64,000 nucleotides of DNA from Tunturiibacter gelidiferens. Lineage in GTDB: Bacteria; Acidobacteriota; Terriglobia; Terriglobales; Acidobacteriaceae. Each line of letters opens with the position of its first letter. Positions within the stretch are counted from its first letter, which is position 1. Location of the stretch: NCBI RefSeq assembly GCF_013410115.1, contig NZ_JACCCV010000002.1:1-64000 (forward strand). Direction: 5' to 3'. Positions 33,745 through 42,374 of the stretch are shown one piece after another. Under the pieces are notes generated by a model. The model saw only the letters and a list, made by a program, of their open reading frames with translations. It did no database searches and had not been told where the DNA came from. A program made the translations under genes and the position numbers.

Positions 33745-34884
33745 CTAGTCTCCTGAGATCGATTGCAGTTCTGTCTTCGTTGTCCCGACTGGAGCTTGAA
33801 TCTGAATCAGCGGACTGGTGTGCTCCGGCCGCCACTCGTTGAGCAGCTTCTGTGCGCCCTCATCAGGATAGAGAGACGCAAACATATATCTCTTGGCCGT
33901 GGTCAAAAAGCCTTTCAGAGAGCCGAAGTTATAGTCCACCGCAGAAGCTTCGTGTCCGGAGTGCACCATGCAGTTCGCACACTGGGGATTACCGCTCTTC
34001 GCGCCGTAGTTCTCCCACTTTGTGGAGTCCAGCAGCTCTTGAAAGGTATCCGCGTAGCCATCCTGCAGCAGGTAGCATGGCTTTTGCCAGCCGAAGATAC
34101 TGAAAGTCGGCATTCCCCACGGCGTACATTCAAAGTTCTGCTTCCCCATCAGAAATTCGGAAAAGAGGGGATGAGTATTGAACTGCCACTCTTTTTTGCG
34201 ATTGGAGAGTATGGCGCGAAACATTCTGCGGGACTTCGCTTTGCCGAGAAAATGATTCTGATCCGGCGCCTTATCATAGGTATATCCCGGCGATACCATC
34301 ATGCTTTCGACGCCGGCTGCCATCATCTCGTCGAAGTGGGCACGAACACTATTCGGATCTGCCCCATCGAATAAGGTGGTGTTGGTCGTAACACGGAAAC
34401 CAGCCGCAACCGCAGCCCGCACGCCCTCCATCGCAATGTCGTATCCACCTTCGCGGCAAACCGAAAAGTCATGATGCTCGCGCTGACCATCCACATGGAC
34501 TGAAAAAGAAAGATACTTGCTCGGCTTGAACAAGTGCAGCTTCTCTTTCAAAAGCAGCGCATTGGTGCACATATAAACGTACTTCTTGCGCGCTACCAAT
34601 CCGGCAACGATCTCGGGCATCTGAGGATGCAGCAATGGTTCCCCACCGGGAATCGAAACCATCGGCGTTCCGCACTCTTCCACAGCCTTGAAGCAGTCCT
34701 CGGGCGAAAGCTCCGACTTTAGGATGTGCGCGGGATACTGAATCTTTCCGCAACCGGCACACGCCAGGTTGCAGCGAAACAACGGCTCCAGCATCAGCAC
34801 GAGCGGATACTTCTTCCGGCCCATCAGCTTCTGCTTCAAAACATAAGTTGCAACCGTCCAGGCTTGCGAGACTGGCACTGCCAT
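33745..34884 (-). CDS. hpnH: Adenosylhopane synthase, radical SAM protein HpnH
   Basis: A 379-aa radical S-adenosylmethionine enzyme that adds the 5'-deoxyadenosyl group to diploptene, creating the C35 side chain of extended hopanoids. The [4Fe-4S] motif is CNLACAGC (Cys-x3-Cys-x2-Cys) in EPLFRCNLACAGCGKIQYPA. SAM-binding follows in VSIPGGEPLLHPQMPEIV. The C-terminal half has the HpnH-type motifs VSPGYTYDKAPDQNHFLG and KPCYLLQDGYADTFQELL, and Cys residues in CANCMVHSGHEASAVD. The start is ATG 34884. It lies 54 bp after shc. Confidence 0.95.
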   Translation of the reverse strand: MAVPVSQAWTVATYVLKQKLMGRKKYPLVLMLEPLFRCNLACAGCGKIQYPAHILKSELSPEDCFKAVEECGTPMVSIPGGEPLLHPQMPEIVAGLVARKKYVYMCTNALLLKEKLHLFKPSKYLSFSVHVDGQREHHDFSVCREGGYDIAMEGVRAAVAAGFRVTTNTTLFDGADPNSVRAHFDEMMAAGVESMMVSPGYTYDKAPDQNHFLGKAKSRRMFRAILSNRKKEWQFNTHPLFSEFLMGKQNFECTPWGMPTFSIFGWQKPCYLLQDGYADTFQELLDSTKWENYGAKSGNPQCANCMVHSGHEASAVDYNFGSLKGFLTTAKRYMFASLYPDEGAQKLLNEWRPEHTSPLIQIQAPVGTTKTELQSISGD

Positions 34885-34938
34885 CGATGTCTCCTCCAGA
34901 TAACTTCCAGATAAATTCTTGTCACGCGACTTACTGGG

Positions 34939-36963
34939 TTAGTGAGCCGTACCGCTCTTCATCGCACGTTCGTAGGTTGTCAATGCCAGCAGCGGGAAGT
35001 ACTGTTTGTAAAGGTGGTATCCGAGATAGAACACACGTGGGAAACCGGTACCCGTGTAGTAGCTCTCGCCATTGCGTCCGGGAACCAGCTCATCCCAGCT
35101 TCCATCTTCATGCTGACGATCCACCAGCCAGCGAATACCTTTCGCCACGGAATCAGAGCGTGTATCCCCCGCAGCCAGCAATCCAAGCACAGCCCACGCC
35201 GTCTGCGAGGGCGTACTCGGTCCAATGCCACGCTGATTCGGATCGTCGTAGGTGCCGCAGGTCTCGCCCCATCCGCCGTCCGCGTTCTGCACCATGCGAA
35301 TCCACTCGGCGGCCTGTTGCACGGCTGGCTCATGATTCCAGAAGCCCATCGCCTCAAGCCCGCGCAGCACCAGGAACGTTCCGTAGAGATAGTTGACGCC
35401 CCAGCGCCCGAACCAGCTCCCGTCCGGCTCTTGCTCCTTCAGGATGAACTGAATAGCTTTCTCCACACGAGGATCACTTCTTGTCACGCCATACAGCGCC
35501 AGCATCTCCAACATGCGCCCTGTGATATCGACCGTCGGCGGATCGAGCATCGCATTATGGTCCGCAAATGGGATGTACTGGAAGATCATCTTGGTGTTGT
35601 CGCGATCAAAACTCGCCCAGCCACCGTTCTTGCACTGCATCGCCCATATCCAGTTCAGCGCCCGTTGGCAAGCGTCGTACTGATACCGCTCGCGCGGGTT
35701 TTCCACGCAGTTGAGCGCAAGAAGAACCTGTCCAGTATCATCCACATCCGGATAAAACTCATTGTTGAACTCGAAGTACCAGCCGCCCGGCTCAACATTC
35801 TTGACCTTCTCCGCCCAGTCGCCCTTCTGACGCACTTCCTTCGACAGGATCCAATCCGCAGCCTTCAACATACGCGGATCGTCTCTCCGAACTCCTGCCT
35901 CACCAAGCGCGTACATCGCCTGCGCCGTATCCCACACCGGCGGAAAGCAGGGCTGCATCCGAAATGTAGGCGTCGAATAGTCGTCCGTTCCATCAGGACA
36001 ATCGATACCAAGCTTCTCAAACTCATCAAGCGCACGAATCAACTGAGGATCATCCACCGACCGTCCCAGGCACCGCAGAGCCACGATCGAGTTCAACATG
36101 GCCGGATAGATCGCACCCAATCCATCGGACTTCTCGAAACGCTCCAGCATCCACTCTTCCGCCCGCTTCAGCGCAATCTTGCGCAACGGACGAATATGAA
36201 CCCGTTCCGCCAGGTGCGCAATCCGGTCGAGAGCAAGGAAGACGTTGCGCCAGCCAAATGGCTTTTTCTTATCCCAGCGAAGATGCAGATTGGCATTCTC
36301 GCGCCCACCCACGAAAAGCTCCTCAATCCCCTGCTCCGGAGCCAGTTTCTTGAACGGCTTCTTCGCATAAATGATCGACAGCGGAACAAGAATGCCGCGC
36401 GACCACGAAGAGATCTCATAGATGTTGAAGTAGCACCAGTTTGGAAAAAGAACAATCTCCGGTGGAATTGCCGGTACTGCGTCGTAATCGTACTGCCCCA
36501 GCGCGCACAGATAGATCTTCGTAAACGTGTTGCACTCGACGACGCCGCCGTGCGCTAGCACCCACTCACGGGCCTTCACCAGCACCGGATGATCCTTCGA
36601 CCATCCCATCAGCTTCAAAGCAAGATAGGCCTTGACCCCATAACTGATGTTCGACGGCCCACCTGGGAACAGTCCCCAGCCCCCGTCGTCATTCTGATGA
36701 CGAAGAATCTCATTGATCGCGCGTTCCATCCGGCCCGGTTCGCCGGTTCCCAGCAGCGTATGCATGAAGATGTAGTCAGACTCCAGCATGCTGTCTGCTT
36801 CGAGTTCGCCGCACCAGTAACCATCGGGATGTTGCTGTTCGAACAGCCACTTTTTGGCGCGCGTCACACCTTCGGCAATGCGCTCCAGGCCAACATCCAT
36901 CCGGCCAAAGCGTGGCTGGGCCAGCTGATCGGCGCCCTTCGTATTACTTGCAGATATCCCCAT
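34939..36963 (-). CDS. shc: Squalene-hopene cyclase
   Basis: The monotopic membrane cyclase turning squalene into hopene and hopanol. At 674 aa (start ATG 36963; a TTG nine bases earlier is possible) it has normal length. The protonating DxDD motif is FYPDVDDTGQVLLAL. Several QW repeats are visible, including QQHPDGYWCGELEAD, QNDDGGWGLFPGG, QCKNGGWASFDRDN, QEPDGSWFGRWGVN and QNADGGWGETCGTYDD. The downstream neighbour hpnH uses its product, and the upstream neighbour ispH supplies isoprenoid precursor. A squalene synthase is not in the window. Confidence 0.97.
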   Translation of the reverse strand: MGISASNTKGADQLAQPRFGRMDVGLERIAEGVTRAKKWLFEQQHPDGYWCGELEADSMLESDYIFMHTLLGTGEPGRMERAINEILRHQNDDGGWGLFPGGPSNISYGVKAYLALKLMGWSKDHPVLVKAREWVLAHGGVVECNTFTKIYLCALGQYDYDAVPAIPPEIVLFPNWCYFNIYEISSWSRGILVPLSIIYAKKPFKKLAPEQGIEELFVGGRENANLHLRWDKKKPFGWRNVFLALDRIAHLAERVHIRPLRKIALKRAEEWMLERFEKSDGLGAIYPAMLNSIVALRCLGRSVDDPQLIRALDEFEKLGIDCPDGTDDYSTPTFRMQPCFPPVWDTAQAMYALGEAGVRRDDPRMLKAADWILSKEVRQKGDWAEKVKNVEPGGWYFEFNNEFYPDVDDTGQVLLALNCVENPRERYQYDACQRALNWIWAMQCKNGGWASFDRDNTKMIFQYIPFADHNAMLDPPTVDITGRMLEMLALYGVTRSDPRVEKAIQFILKEQEPDGSWFGRWGVNYLYGTFLVLRGLEAMGFWNHEPAVQQAAEWIRMVQNADGGWGETCGTYDDPNQRGIGPSTPSQTAWAVLGLLAAGDTRSDSVAKGIRWLVDRQHEDGSWDELVPGRNGESYYTGTGFPRVFYLGYHLYKQYFPLLALTTYERAMKSGTAH

Positions 36964-37011
36964 GAAAAACAAACTCTCTGTCTACAAAACTAGTTACCGA
37001 TACGAAATTCG

Positions 37012-38025
37012 TTACCGGTTTACTGGTGGAGCAGATGCAATCGCCTGAACGATCTCCGGCGGCAAGCCAAAGCGAACGTTCTCCGGCATCACTTCAACTT
37101 CATCGACCGAACCATACCCCATCGTCTGCAGATACTCGACAACGTCCTTTACCAGAACCTCTGGAGCCGAAGCACCAGCCGTCACAGCAACCGTGTCAAC
37201 CCCATCAAGCCACTCCGGACGAATAGCATCCGCCGTGTCGATGAGGTATGAATTCGTATCCAGATTCTTTGAAACCTCGACCAGGCGATTGGAGTTGGAG
37301 CTGTTGGTCGACCCGACAACCAGAACCAGGTCCGCTCCGTGAGCAACATTCTTCACCGCAACCTGCCGGTTCTCCGTCGCATAGCAGATGTCCTGCGAGT
37401 GCGGCCCAACGATGTTCGGAAACTTATTCTTGAGCGCCTGAATCATATCCCGGGCCTCATCGAGCGATAAGGTCGTTTGCGTCAGATAAGCCACGCGATT
37501 CGGATCTGGCACAACAAGGTCCGCAACCTCCTGCACCGTCGAGACAACCTGAGTCACATCCGGAGCCTCACCCTGTGTACCCTCTATCTCGTCATGGTCA
37601 CGGTGACCAATCAGCACCAGCGAGTACCCCTGCTTCGCAAATTTAATCGCCTCAACGTGAACCTTCGTCACCAGCGGGCAGGTAGCATCCACCACCTTCA
37701 GGCCGCGTTCCTTAGCCCGGTCACGAACCGCCGGCGAAACTCCATGAGCCGAGTAAATCACCCGAGCGCCCTCTGGAACCTCATCAAGTTCGTTGACGAA
37801 GATAGCGCCCTTCTTCGCCAGGTCGGTCACAACATAGCTGTTATGAACAATCTCTTTGCGAACATAGATCGGAGCGCCAAAGGTCTCCAGCGCAATCTGC
37901 ACGATATCGATCGCACGCACGACGCCGGCACAGAAGCCGCGAGGCTTGAGGAGGAGAACCCGCTTAGTTTTCGTTTTGTTGCCGCTATCGGTTACAACGG
38001 CGTGATCAAGGGTGGTTGTAGTCAC
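37012..38025 (-). CDS. ispH: HMBPP reductase IspH
   Basis: The final enzyme of the non-mevalonate (MEP) pathway, a [4Fe-4S] reductase making IPP and DMAPP. It is 337 aa. The three cluster cysteines are in KPRGFCAGVVRAIDIV, VVDATCPLVTKVHVEA and GPHSQDICYATENRQ. Also present are the substrate-binding VIYSAHGVSP (His), LIGHRDHDEIEGTQGE and VVGSTNSSNSNRLVE. The start is GTG 38025 (VTTTTLDHAV); no close ATG exists. Lying directly before shc, it couples isoprenoid supply to hopanoid synthesis. Confidence 0.95.
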   Translation of the reverse strand: MTTTTLDHAVVTDSGNKTKTKRVLLLKPRGFCAGVVRAIDIVQIALETFGAPIYVRKEIVHNSYVVTDLAKKGAIFVNELDEVPEGARVIYSAHGVSPAVRDRAKERGLKVVDATCPLVTKVHVEAIKFAKQGYSLVLIGHRDHDEIEGTQGEAPDVTQVVSTVQEVADLVVPDPNRVAYLTQTTLSLDEARDMIQALKNKFPNIVGPHSQDICYATENRQVAVKNVAHGADLVLVVGSTNSSNSNRLVEVSKNLDTNSYLIDTADAIRPEWLDGVDTVAVTAGASAPEVLVKDVVEYLQTMGYGSVDEVEVMPENVRFGLPPEIVQAIASAPPVNR

Positions 38026-38180
38026 GTCCCTAGTATACCGCGTTCAATCCCACATAAGCACAGAATTGAACCATTCTAGGTGCAGCATTCTAAATCGAGA
38101 AAGCAACGAAAGTCGCACAAATAATGGAACCTTCTCAAGGTCTCCGGCATCGTCCTGGCGTCCTCCTATGCGTCCAAAAC

Positions 38181-38336
38181 TTAGAGCTTCTGGCCAGCAC
38201 AGGCCGGGTGACCGCAGTCGCACTGCAGCTTTGTCTCACCCTTTGCTGTTTCACAGTACGCAGAACAGTACTTCTGTCCTGCAGGTGGGGTGCATAGACA
38301 ACCTTTCATAGCGCACTTCTTGGAATCGTCCGACAT
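38181..38336 (-). CDS. Bacterial metallothionein, 51 aa
   Basis: A Cys-rich microprotein of the bacterial metallothionein (SmtA/BmtA-like) family. Its eight cysteines lie in a 39-residue span: CAMKGCLC (residues 8-15), YCSAYC (23-28) and CDCGHPAC (39-46), with His43. The CxCxxxPAGQKYCSxYC-like order matches known bacterial members, which buffer Zn2+ and other soft metals in the cytosol. It starts at ATG 38336 with AGGAGGA upstream and ends at TAA 38181. It lies between recN and ispH on the same strand. It is too short for ordinary gene-length cut-offs and easily missed. Confidence 0.85.
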   Translation of the reverse strand: MSDDSKKCAMKGCLCTPPAGQKYCSAYCETAKGETKLQCDCGHPACAGQKL

Positions 38337-38404
38337 CTCATCCTCCTGGATAGCATCTCCTCACTCGGATGCGTATACGCTCTCACAAGATGTGCGGCAA
38401 ACCA

Positions 38405-40099
38405 TCATCGACTGCTTTCCAACAGGTGTTCTGCGTGTTTGAGACTGGTCTCCGTCAGCTTCGCCCCACTCAACATGCGTGCAATCTCGTGGGTTCGCTC
38501 CGAATTCTCCATCCGACGAACCTCGGTCTGCGTGCGGCCGCGCTTCTCCGTCTTTTCAATCAGGAAGTGCTGATCCCCAAACGCCGCAATCTGCGGCAGA
38601 TGGGTAATACACAGCACCTGCTGGCCTTTGGACAAGGTCTTCAGCTTCCGCCCAACCGCCTCCGCCGCTCGTCCGCCGATGCCAATATCGATCTCATCAA
38701 AAACCAGCGTCCGCGGAAGAGCCGACTTCTTCTTCCTCCCCGCCCCTCCCGACGCTGCTTCCTCCACCGTCACCTTCAACGCCAGCATCACCCGCGACAT
38801 CTCACCACCCGAAGCGATCTCATGCAACGGCTTCATCGGCTCTCCGGCGTTGGTCGCAATCAGACACTCCACCTGATCCCATCCATGCGCGGTCCAGTTC
38901 TCCGAAGACTTCTCCGCCGTAACCCGAACATGAAACCGAGTGCTCATTGCCAGGTCATTGATCTGCGCCTCGGCCAGCTTCTCCAGCCGCTTCGCAGCCT
39001 CCGCACGTCCAGCGGTGAGCTTCGTCGCGACAACTTTGTAAGCCTCCGCGTCCTGCTCCTGCTTCGCCTTCAGTTCAATCAGCAGCGCATCGCGATTCTC
39101 AACCTCAGCCAGTTGCCGCGCCGCCTCGGCACCAAAGTCGATGACCTCTTTCAAACTCTGCCCATACTTCCGCTTCAAGCGATCGAGCGCAGCCAGCCGA
39201 TCTTCAATCTCTTCCAAGCGCCCCGGCGCAGCGTGAACATTGTCAGCAAAATCCCGCACCTCGGCATCTACATCTTCAACGATCGCCTTCGCAGCCGCTA
39301 ACTGTTGCGCAGGCTCCTGAAACCGTGCATCGTACCGAGCCAGCTCCTCCACATGCTTCAACGCCGCACCCAGCGCGCCCTCCGCAGAGCTCTCCGATTC
39401 ATAAAGCAGCTCATGCGCGCTCATGGCAGCCGTATAAAGCTTCTCCGCATTTCCCAACACGCGTTTCTCTGCCTCAAGCTGCGTGTCTTCATCTTCCGCA
39501 GTCAACCCGGCCTGGTCGATCTCCTTGCTCTGAAAGCGCCACAGATCCGCCATCCGCAAACGGTCCTGCTCGGCAGACTGCAGCTCGTCCAGTTTGTCCG
39601 TAGTCGCACGCCACGCAGCAAACGCCTCCGCCACACTATCGATATTCACTCCACCAAAGCGATCCAGCAGAATCCGCTGCTGCGCCTGGTCAAACGAGCC
39701 CATCGTCTCCCCTTGCGAGTGGACCAGCGCAAGCTCGGGCGCAAGCTGTCGCAACACGCCTACCGTCGCCGGCTGATTATTAACAAACACCCGCCCCTTG
39801 CCATTCACCAGGATCTCCCGTCGCAGCAAAAGATGATCCGACTCACTGTCGATCCCATTCGCCTCCAGAATCGCAGCCGCCCCCTGCGTCAGCTCGAAGA
39901 CGCAGCTAACCACCGCCTTCTCTTCCCCATGGCGAACGAAATCAGCCGATGCCTTTCCTCCCAGCAGCAGCGCCAGGGCGTCGATCAAGATCGACTTCCC
40001 TGCGCCCGTCTCGCCAGTCAGCAGGTTAAGACCAAGCCCGAACGTAGCGACCGCACGGTCGATCACAGCATAGTTTTCCGCGCGCAACTCCAGCAGCAT
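38405..40099 (-). CDS. recN: DNA repair protein RecN
   Basis: A 564-aa SMC-like ATPase acting early in double-strand-break repair. It has Walker A LLTGETGAGKSILIDALALLLG, a central coiled coil from about residue 150 to 370 (EAEKRVLGNAEKLYTAA ... KAKQEQDAEAYKVVATK), the signature ASGGEMSRVMLALKV and Walker B RTLVFDEIDIGIGGRAAE. The start is ATG 40099 (MLLELRAENYAVIDRAVATF, the family N-terminus); the open frame to 40234 is not part of the protein. It is divergent from the tol operon. The metallothionein gene follows 68 bp downstream. Confidence 0.95.
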   Translation of the reverse strand: MLLELRAENYAVIDRAVATFGLGLNLLTGETGAGKSILIDALALLLGGKASADFVRHGEEKAVVSCVFELTQGAAAILEANGIDSESDHLLLRREILVNGKGRVFVNNQPATVGVLRQLAPELALVHSQGETMGSFDQAQQRILLDRFGGVNIDSVAEAFAAWRATTDKLDELQSAEQDRLRMADLWRFQSKEIDQAGLTAEDEDTQLEAEKRVLGNAEKLYTAAMSAHELLYESESSAEGALGAALKHVEELARYDARFQEPAQQLAAAKAIVEDVDAEVRDFADNVHAAPGRLEEIEDRLAALDRLKRKYGQSLKEVIDFGAEAARQLAEVENRDALLIELKAKQEQDAEAYKVVATKLTAGRAEAAKRLEKLAEAQINDLAMSTRFHVRVTAEKSSENWTAHGWDQVECLIATNAGEPMKPLHEIASGGEMSRVMLALKVTVEEAASGGAGRKKKSALPRTLVFDEIDIGIGGRAAEAVGRKLKTLSKGQQVLCITHLPQIAAFGDQHFLIEKTEKRGRTQTEVRRMENSERTHEIARMLSGAKLTETSLKHAEHLLESSR

Positions 40100-40265
40100 A
40101 AGGCCCTCAGGCAAACACGTATCGCGAGAATAGCAAACCTCGCTCCCACCCACCATTTCCGCCAGAAAACAGGGCACACACTCGCACCACAGCAGATGCC
40201 CCGCCCCGATTGCCAGCCACATTGCCCCAACCACGATTTACACTAAGTTCTGGTACACAACAACT

Positions 40266-41051
40266 ATGGTCTGGACCCTTTCCTTAGCTCTCTACTTTTT
40301 TCAGGAAGACCCCTCTGCCGCCGCGCCCCCCGCGGCCTCCAACACCAGCGCCCTGGTAGAGATGATCCATAACAGCGGCCCCGTTGCCTTTGCCGTCCTG
40401 GTCATCCTGCTTCTCGCCAGCATCTTCTCCTGGGCCATCATGTTCTCCAAGTGGTCGAGCTTCAGCAGAGCCCACACTCAAAGCCAGCGCTTTGTCCGGG
40501 CCTTTCGCAAATCGACTCGCCTCAGCGAAATCGCCGCCGTAGCCGACCAGTTCAGGCCCAGCCCACTCGTCGCCGTCTTCACGGAGATCCACGACGAGTA
40601 TCAGCGTCAGAACGGCGGACGCGGCCTCCCCCGCAATCCAGTCGCCCTCGAACGCGCCGCTCAAACTGCCTCAAGCGAAGCCCTCACCGCGATGGAAAGC
40701 CGCATGACCTGGCTTGCCACCATCGCCGCCATCGCTCCCTTCATCGGCCTCTTCGGCACCGTCATGGGCATCATCGACGCCTTCCACGGCCTCGGCACCG
40801 CTGGCGCCGCGACCCTCCGCGCCGTCGCCCCCGGCATCTCGGAGGCCCTCATCACCACCGCCGCCGGCCTCGTCGTCGCCATTCCCGCCGTCGTCGGCTA
40901 CAACCAACTCACCGCCCGTCTCCGCGAGTTCGGCGCGCGGATGGACGACTTCGGACGCGAGCTACTCAACGCCATCGAAAACGCAGCCATGATCAGTCCT
41001 CCCAGCTCGCCGCAGCCGCAAGCCGAAGAAGTTCGCAGGAGAACCTTCTAG
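40266..41051 (+). CDS. tolQ: MotA/TolQ/ExbB proton-channel protein (TolQ)
   Basis: A 261-aa inner-membrane protein of the proton-motive-force motor driving the Tol system. The first membrane helix is PVAFAVLVILLLASIFSWAI. The two further helices of the channel are TWLATIAAIAPFIGLFGTVMG and ALITTAAGLVVAIPAVVGYN, with the conserved Gly/Thr/Pro pattern. The cytoplasmic loop holds ERAAQTASSEAL. The first gene of tolQ-tolR-tonB-like-tolB-pal-cpoB, spaced by 2 bp from tolR; the operon context decides TolQ over ExbB. Confidence 0.92.
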   Translation: MVWTLSLALYFFQEDPSAAAPPAASNTSALVEMIHNSGPVAFAVLVILLLASIFSWAIMFSKWSSFSRAHTQSQRFVRAFRKSTRLSEIAAVADQFRPSPLVAVFTEIHDEYQRQNGGRGLPRNPVALERAAQTASSEALTAMESRMTWLATIAAIAPFIGLFGTVMGIIDAFHGLGTAGAATLRAVAPGISEALITTAAGLVVAIPAVVGYNQLTARLREFGARMDDFGRELLNAIENAAMISPPSSPQPQAEEVRRRTF

Positions 41052-41053
41052 CC

Positions 41054-41467
41054 ATGGCCTTCTCTGCAAAGGGACGCACCCAGACCGCGCTCGCCGAGAT
41101 CAACATCACTCCGCTGGTCGACGTCGTTCTTGTCCTTCTGCTTATCTTCATGCTCACCGCCCCGGTTCTCCAGTCCGGTGTCGAGGTTGCCATCCCCAAG
41201 ACGCGCTCCGTCAACCAGCTCACCGAAGAACGCATGGTCGTCACCATTGACCGCGAGCAGAACGTCTTCCTCCAGGACAAGCCCGTCAACGTCAACCAGC
41301 TCCCCACGCTGCTGAGATCCACCGGCAAAGCCGAGCCCTCCAAGCGCATCATCTACCTGCGAGCCGACGAGCGCGTGCCCTTCGGCGCATTCGCTTCGGT
41401 TATGGATGCGGTCAAGCAGGCCGGCATCACCAACATCAGCATCGTCACCCAACCAATCCAGAAGTGA
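41054..41467 (+). CDS. tolR: ExbD/TolR biopolymer transport protein (TolR)
   Basis: A 137-aa protein with one N-terminal membrane helix and a periplasmic domain. The channel residue Asp lies in EINITPLVDVVLVLLLIFML. The periplasmic part (SGVEVAIPKTRSV ... GITNISIVTQPIQK) follows the TolR/ExbD fold. ATG 41054 is two bases after the tolQ stop. It forms the proton-conducting stator complex with TolQ. Confidence 0.92.
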   Translation: MAFSAKGRTQTALAEINITPLVDVVLVLLLIFMLTAPVLQSGVEVAIPKTRSVNQLTEERMVVTIDREQNVFLQDKPVNVNQLPTLLRSTGKAEPSKRIIYLRADERVPFGAFASVMDAVKQAGITNISIVTQPIQK

Positions 41468-41477
41468 GGAGGGTGAC

Positions 41478-42278
41478 ATAAATACGTCTCTCACAATCGG
41501 TCGCGACAGCGATGGCAATCCCGATAAGCTCGGCGCGAACTTCGTCGGCTCCATCGTGCTGCACGGCCTCATCGCTGCGGCCATCCTGGGCTGGGCCTTT
41601 CTCTTCCACACACGAGGCCACGACTGGGGCGAGAACGCCTCCAACGCAGGAGCCATTCAGGCCACCATGGTCTCCTCGCTCCCGCTTCCACCCACACAAC
41701 GCACCCTCGACACCGGCGTCCTCACATCGGAAGCGCCAAGCCCCGCGCCCGTCATCACCAAGGAAAGAACCGAACCGCCGCCTACACCCAACGAAGTAGT
41801 GATCCCTGAAAAGATCACCAAACCAATCAAAGAAGCTGAAAAGCCCACGCCAGCGCCACCAAAACACATCCAGCCCGTCACCCCTCCGCCAACCAAAGCA
41901 GTCACAGGCGAAACCGCAGGCGTCCGCATCGCGCAATCGACGCTGGAGGTAAAAAACGGGACCGCAAGTGTCTCCGTCGAAGACCGTACCTTCGGCCAGC
42001 GCTTCGCCTACTACGTCAACATCGTCAACAGCAAGGTCGCGCAAAACTGGTACACCGCCGAGGCTGATCCGCGTACCTCCATTGGGAAAAGCACCACCAT
42101 CATCTTCGATATCAATCGCGAAGGAGTTCCCTCCAACCCCCGCGTCGAATCCCCCAGCGGCTCACCCTCGCTAGACCTCTCCGCCATGCGCGCCGTGCAG
42201 CGAGTCGACGGCTTCGGTCCTCTGCCGCAAGGCGATCACATCACCGTCGAATACACCTTCCACCTTCATCCCCAGTGA
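41478..42278 (+). CDS. TonB/TolA-like energy transducer
   Basis: About 266 aa, filling the TolA position of the operon. There is one N-terminal membrane helix (GSIVLHGLIAAAILGWAFLF), a Pro/Glu/Lys-rich linker that spans the periplasm (PPPTPNEVVIPEKITKPIKE ... PAPPKHIQPVTPPPT), and a C-terminal TonB-type domain (FAYYVNIVNSKVAQNWYTA ... DHITVEYTFHLHP). The start is unclear: ATG 41406 lies inside tolR, whereas a perfect ribosome site (GAGGAGGG) precedes an in-frame ATA at 41478. I give the ATA position; see findings. It transmits proton-motive energy from TolQR to outer-membrane partners. Confidence 0.75.
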   Translation: MNTSLTIGRDSDGNPDKLGANFVGSIVLHGLIAAAILGWAFLFHTRGHDWGENASNAGAIQATMVSSLPLPPTQRTLDTGVLTSEAPSPAPVITKERTEPPPTPNEVVIPEKITKPIKEAEKPTPAPPKHIQPVTPPPTKAVTGETAGVRIAQSTLEVKNGTASVSVEDRTFGQRFAYYVNIVNSKVAQNWYTAEADPRTSIGKSTTIIFDINREGVPSNPRVESPSGSPSLDLSAMRAVQRVDGFGPLPQGDHITVEYTFHLHPQ

Positions 42279-42374
42279 AAAAAGTTGCGCCTGTTGGAGT
42301 GCTTCCCTTGATTCCGCTGAGCAACCTGCGCCAAGCACCCCATCAAGACAACTTTGCGTCTAACATAAGACATA

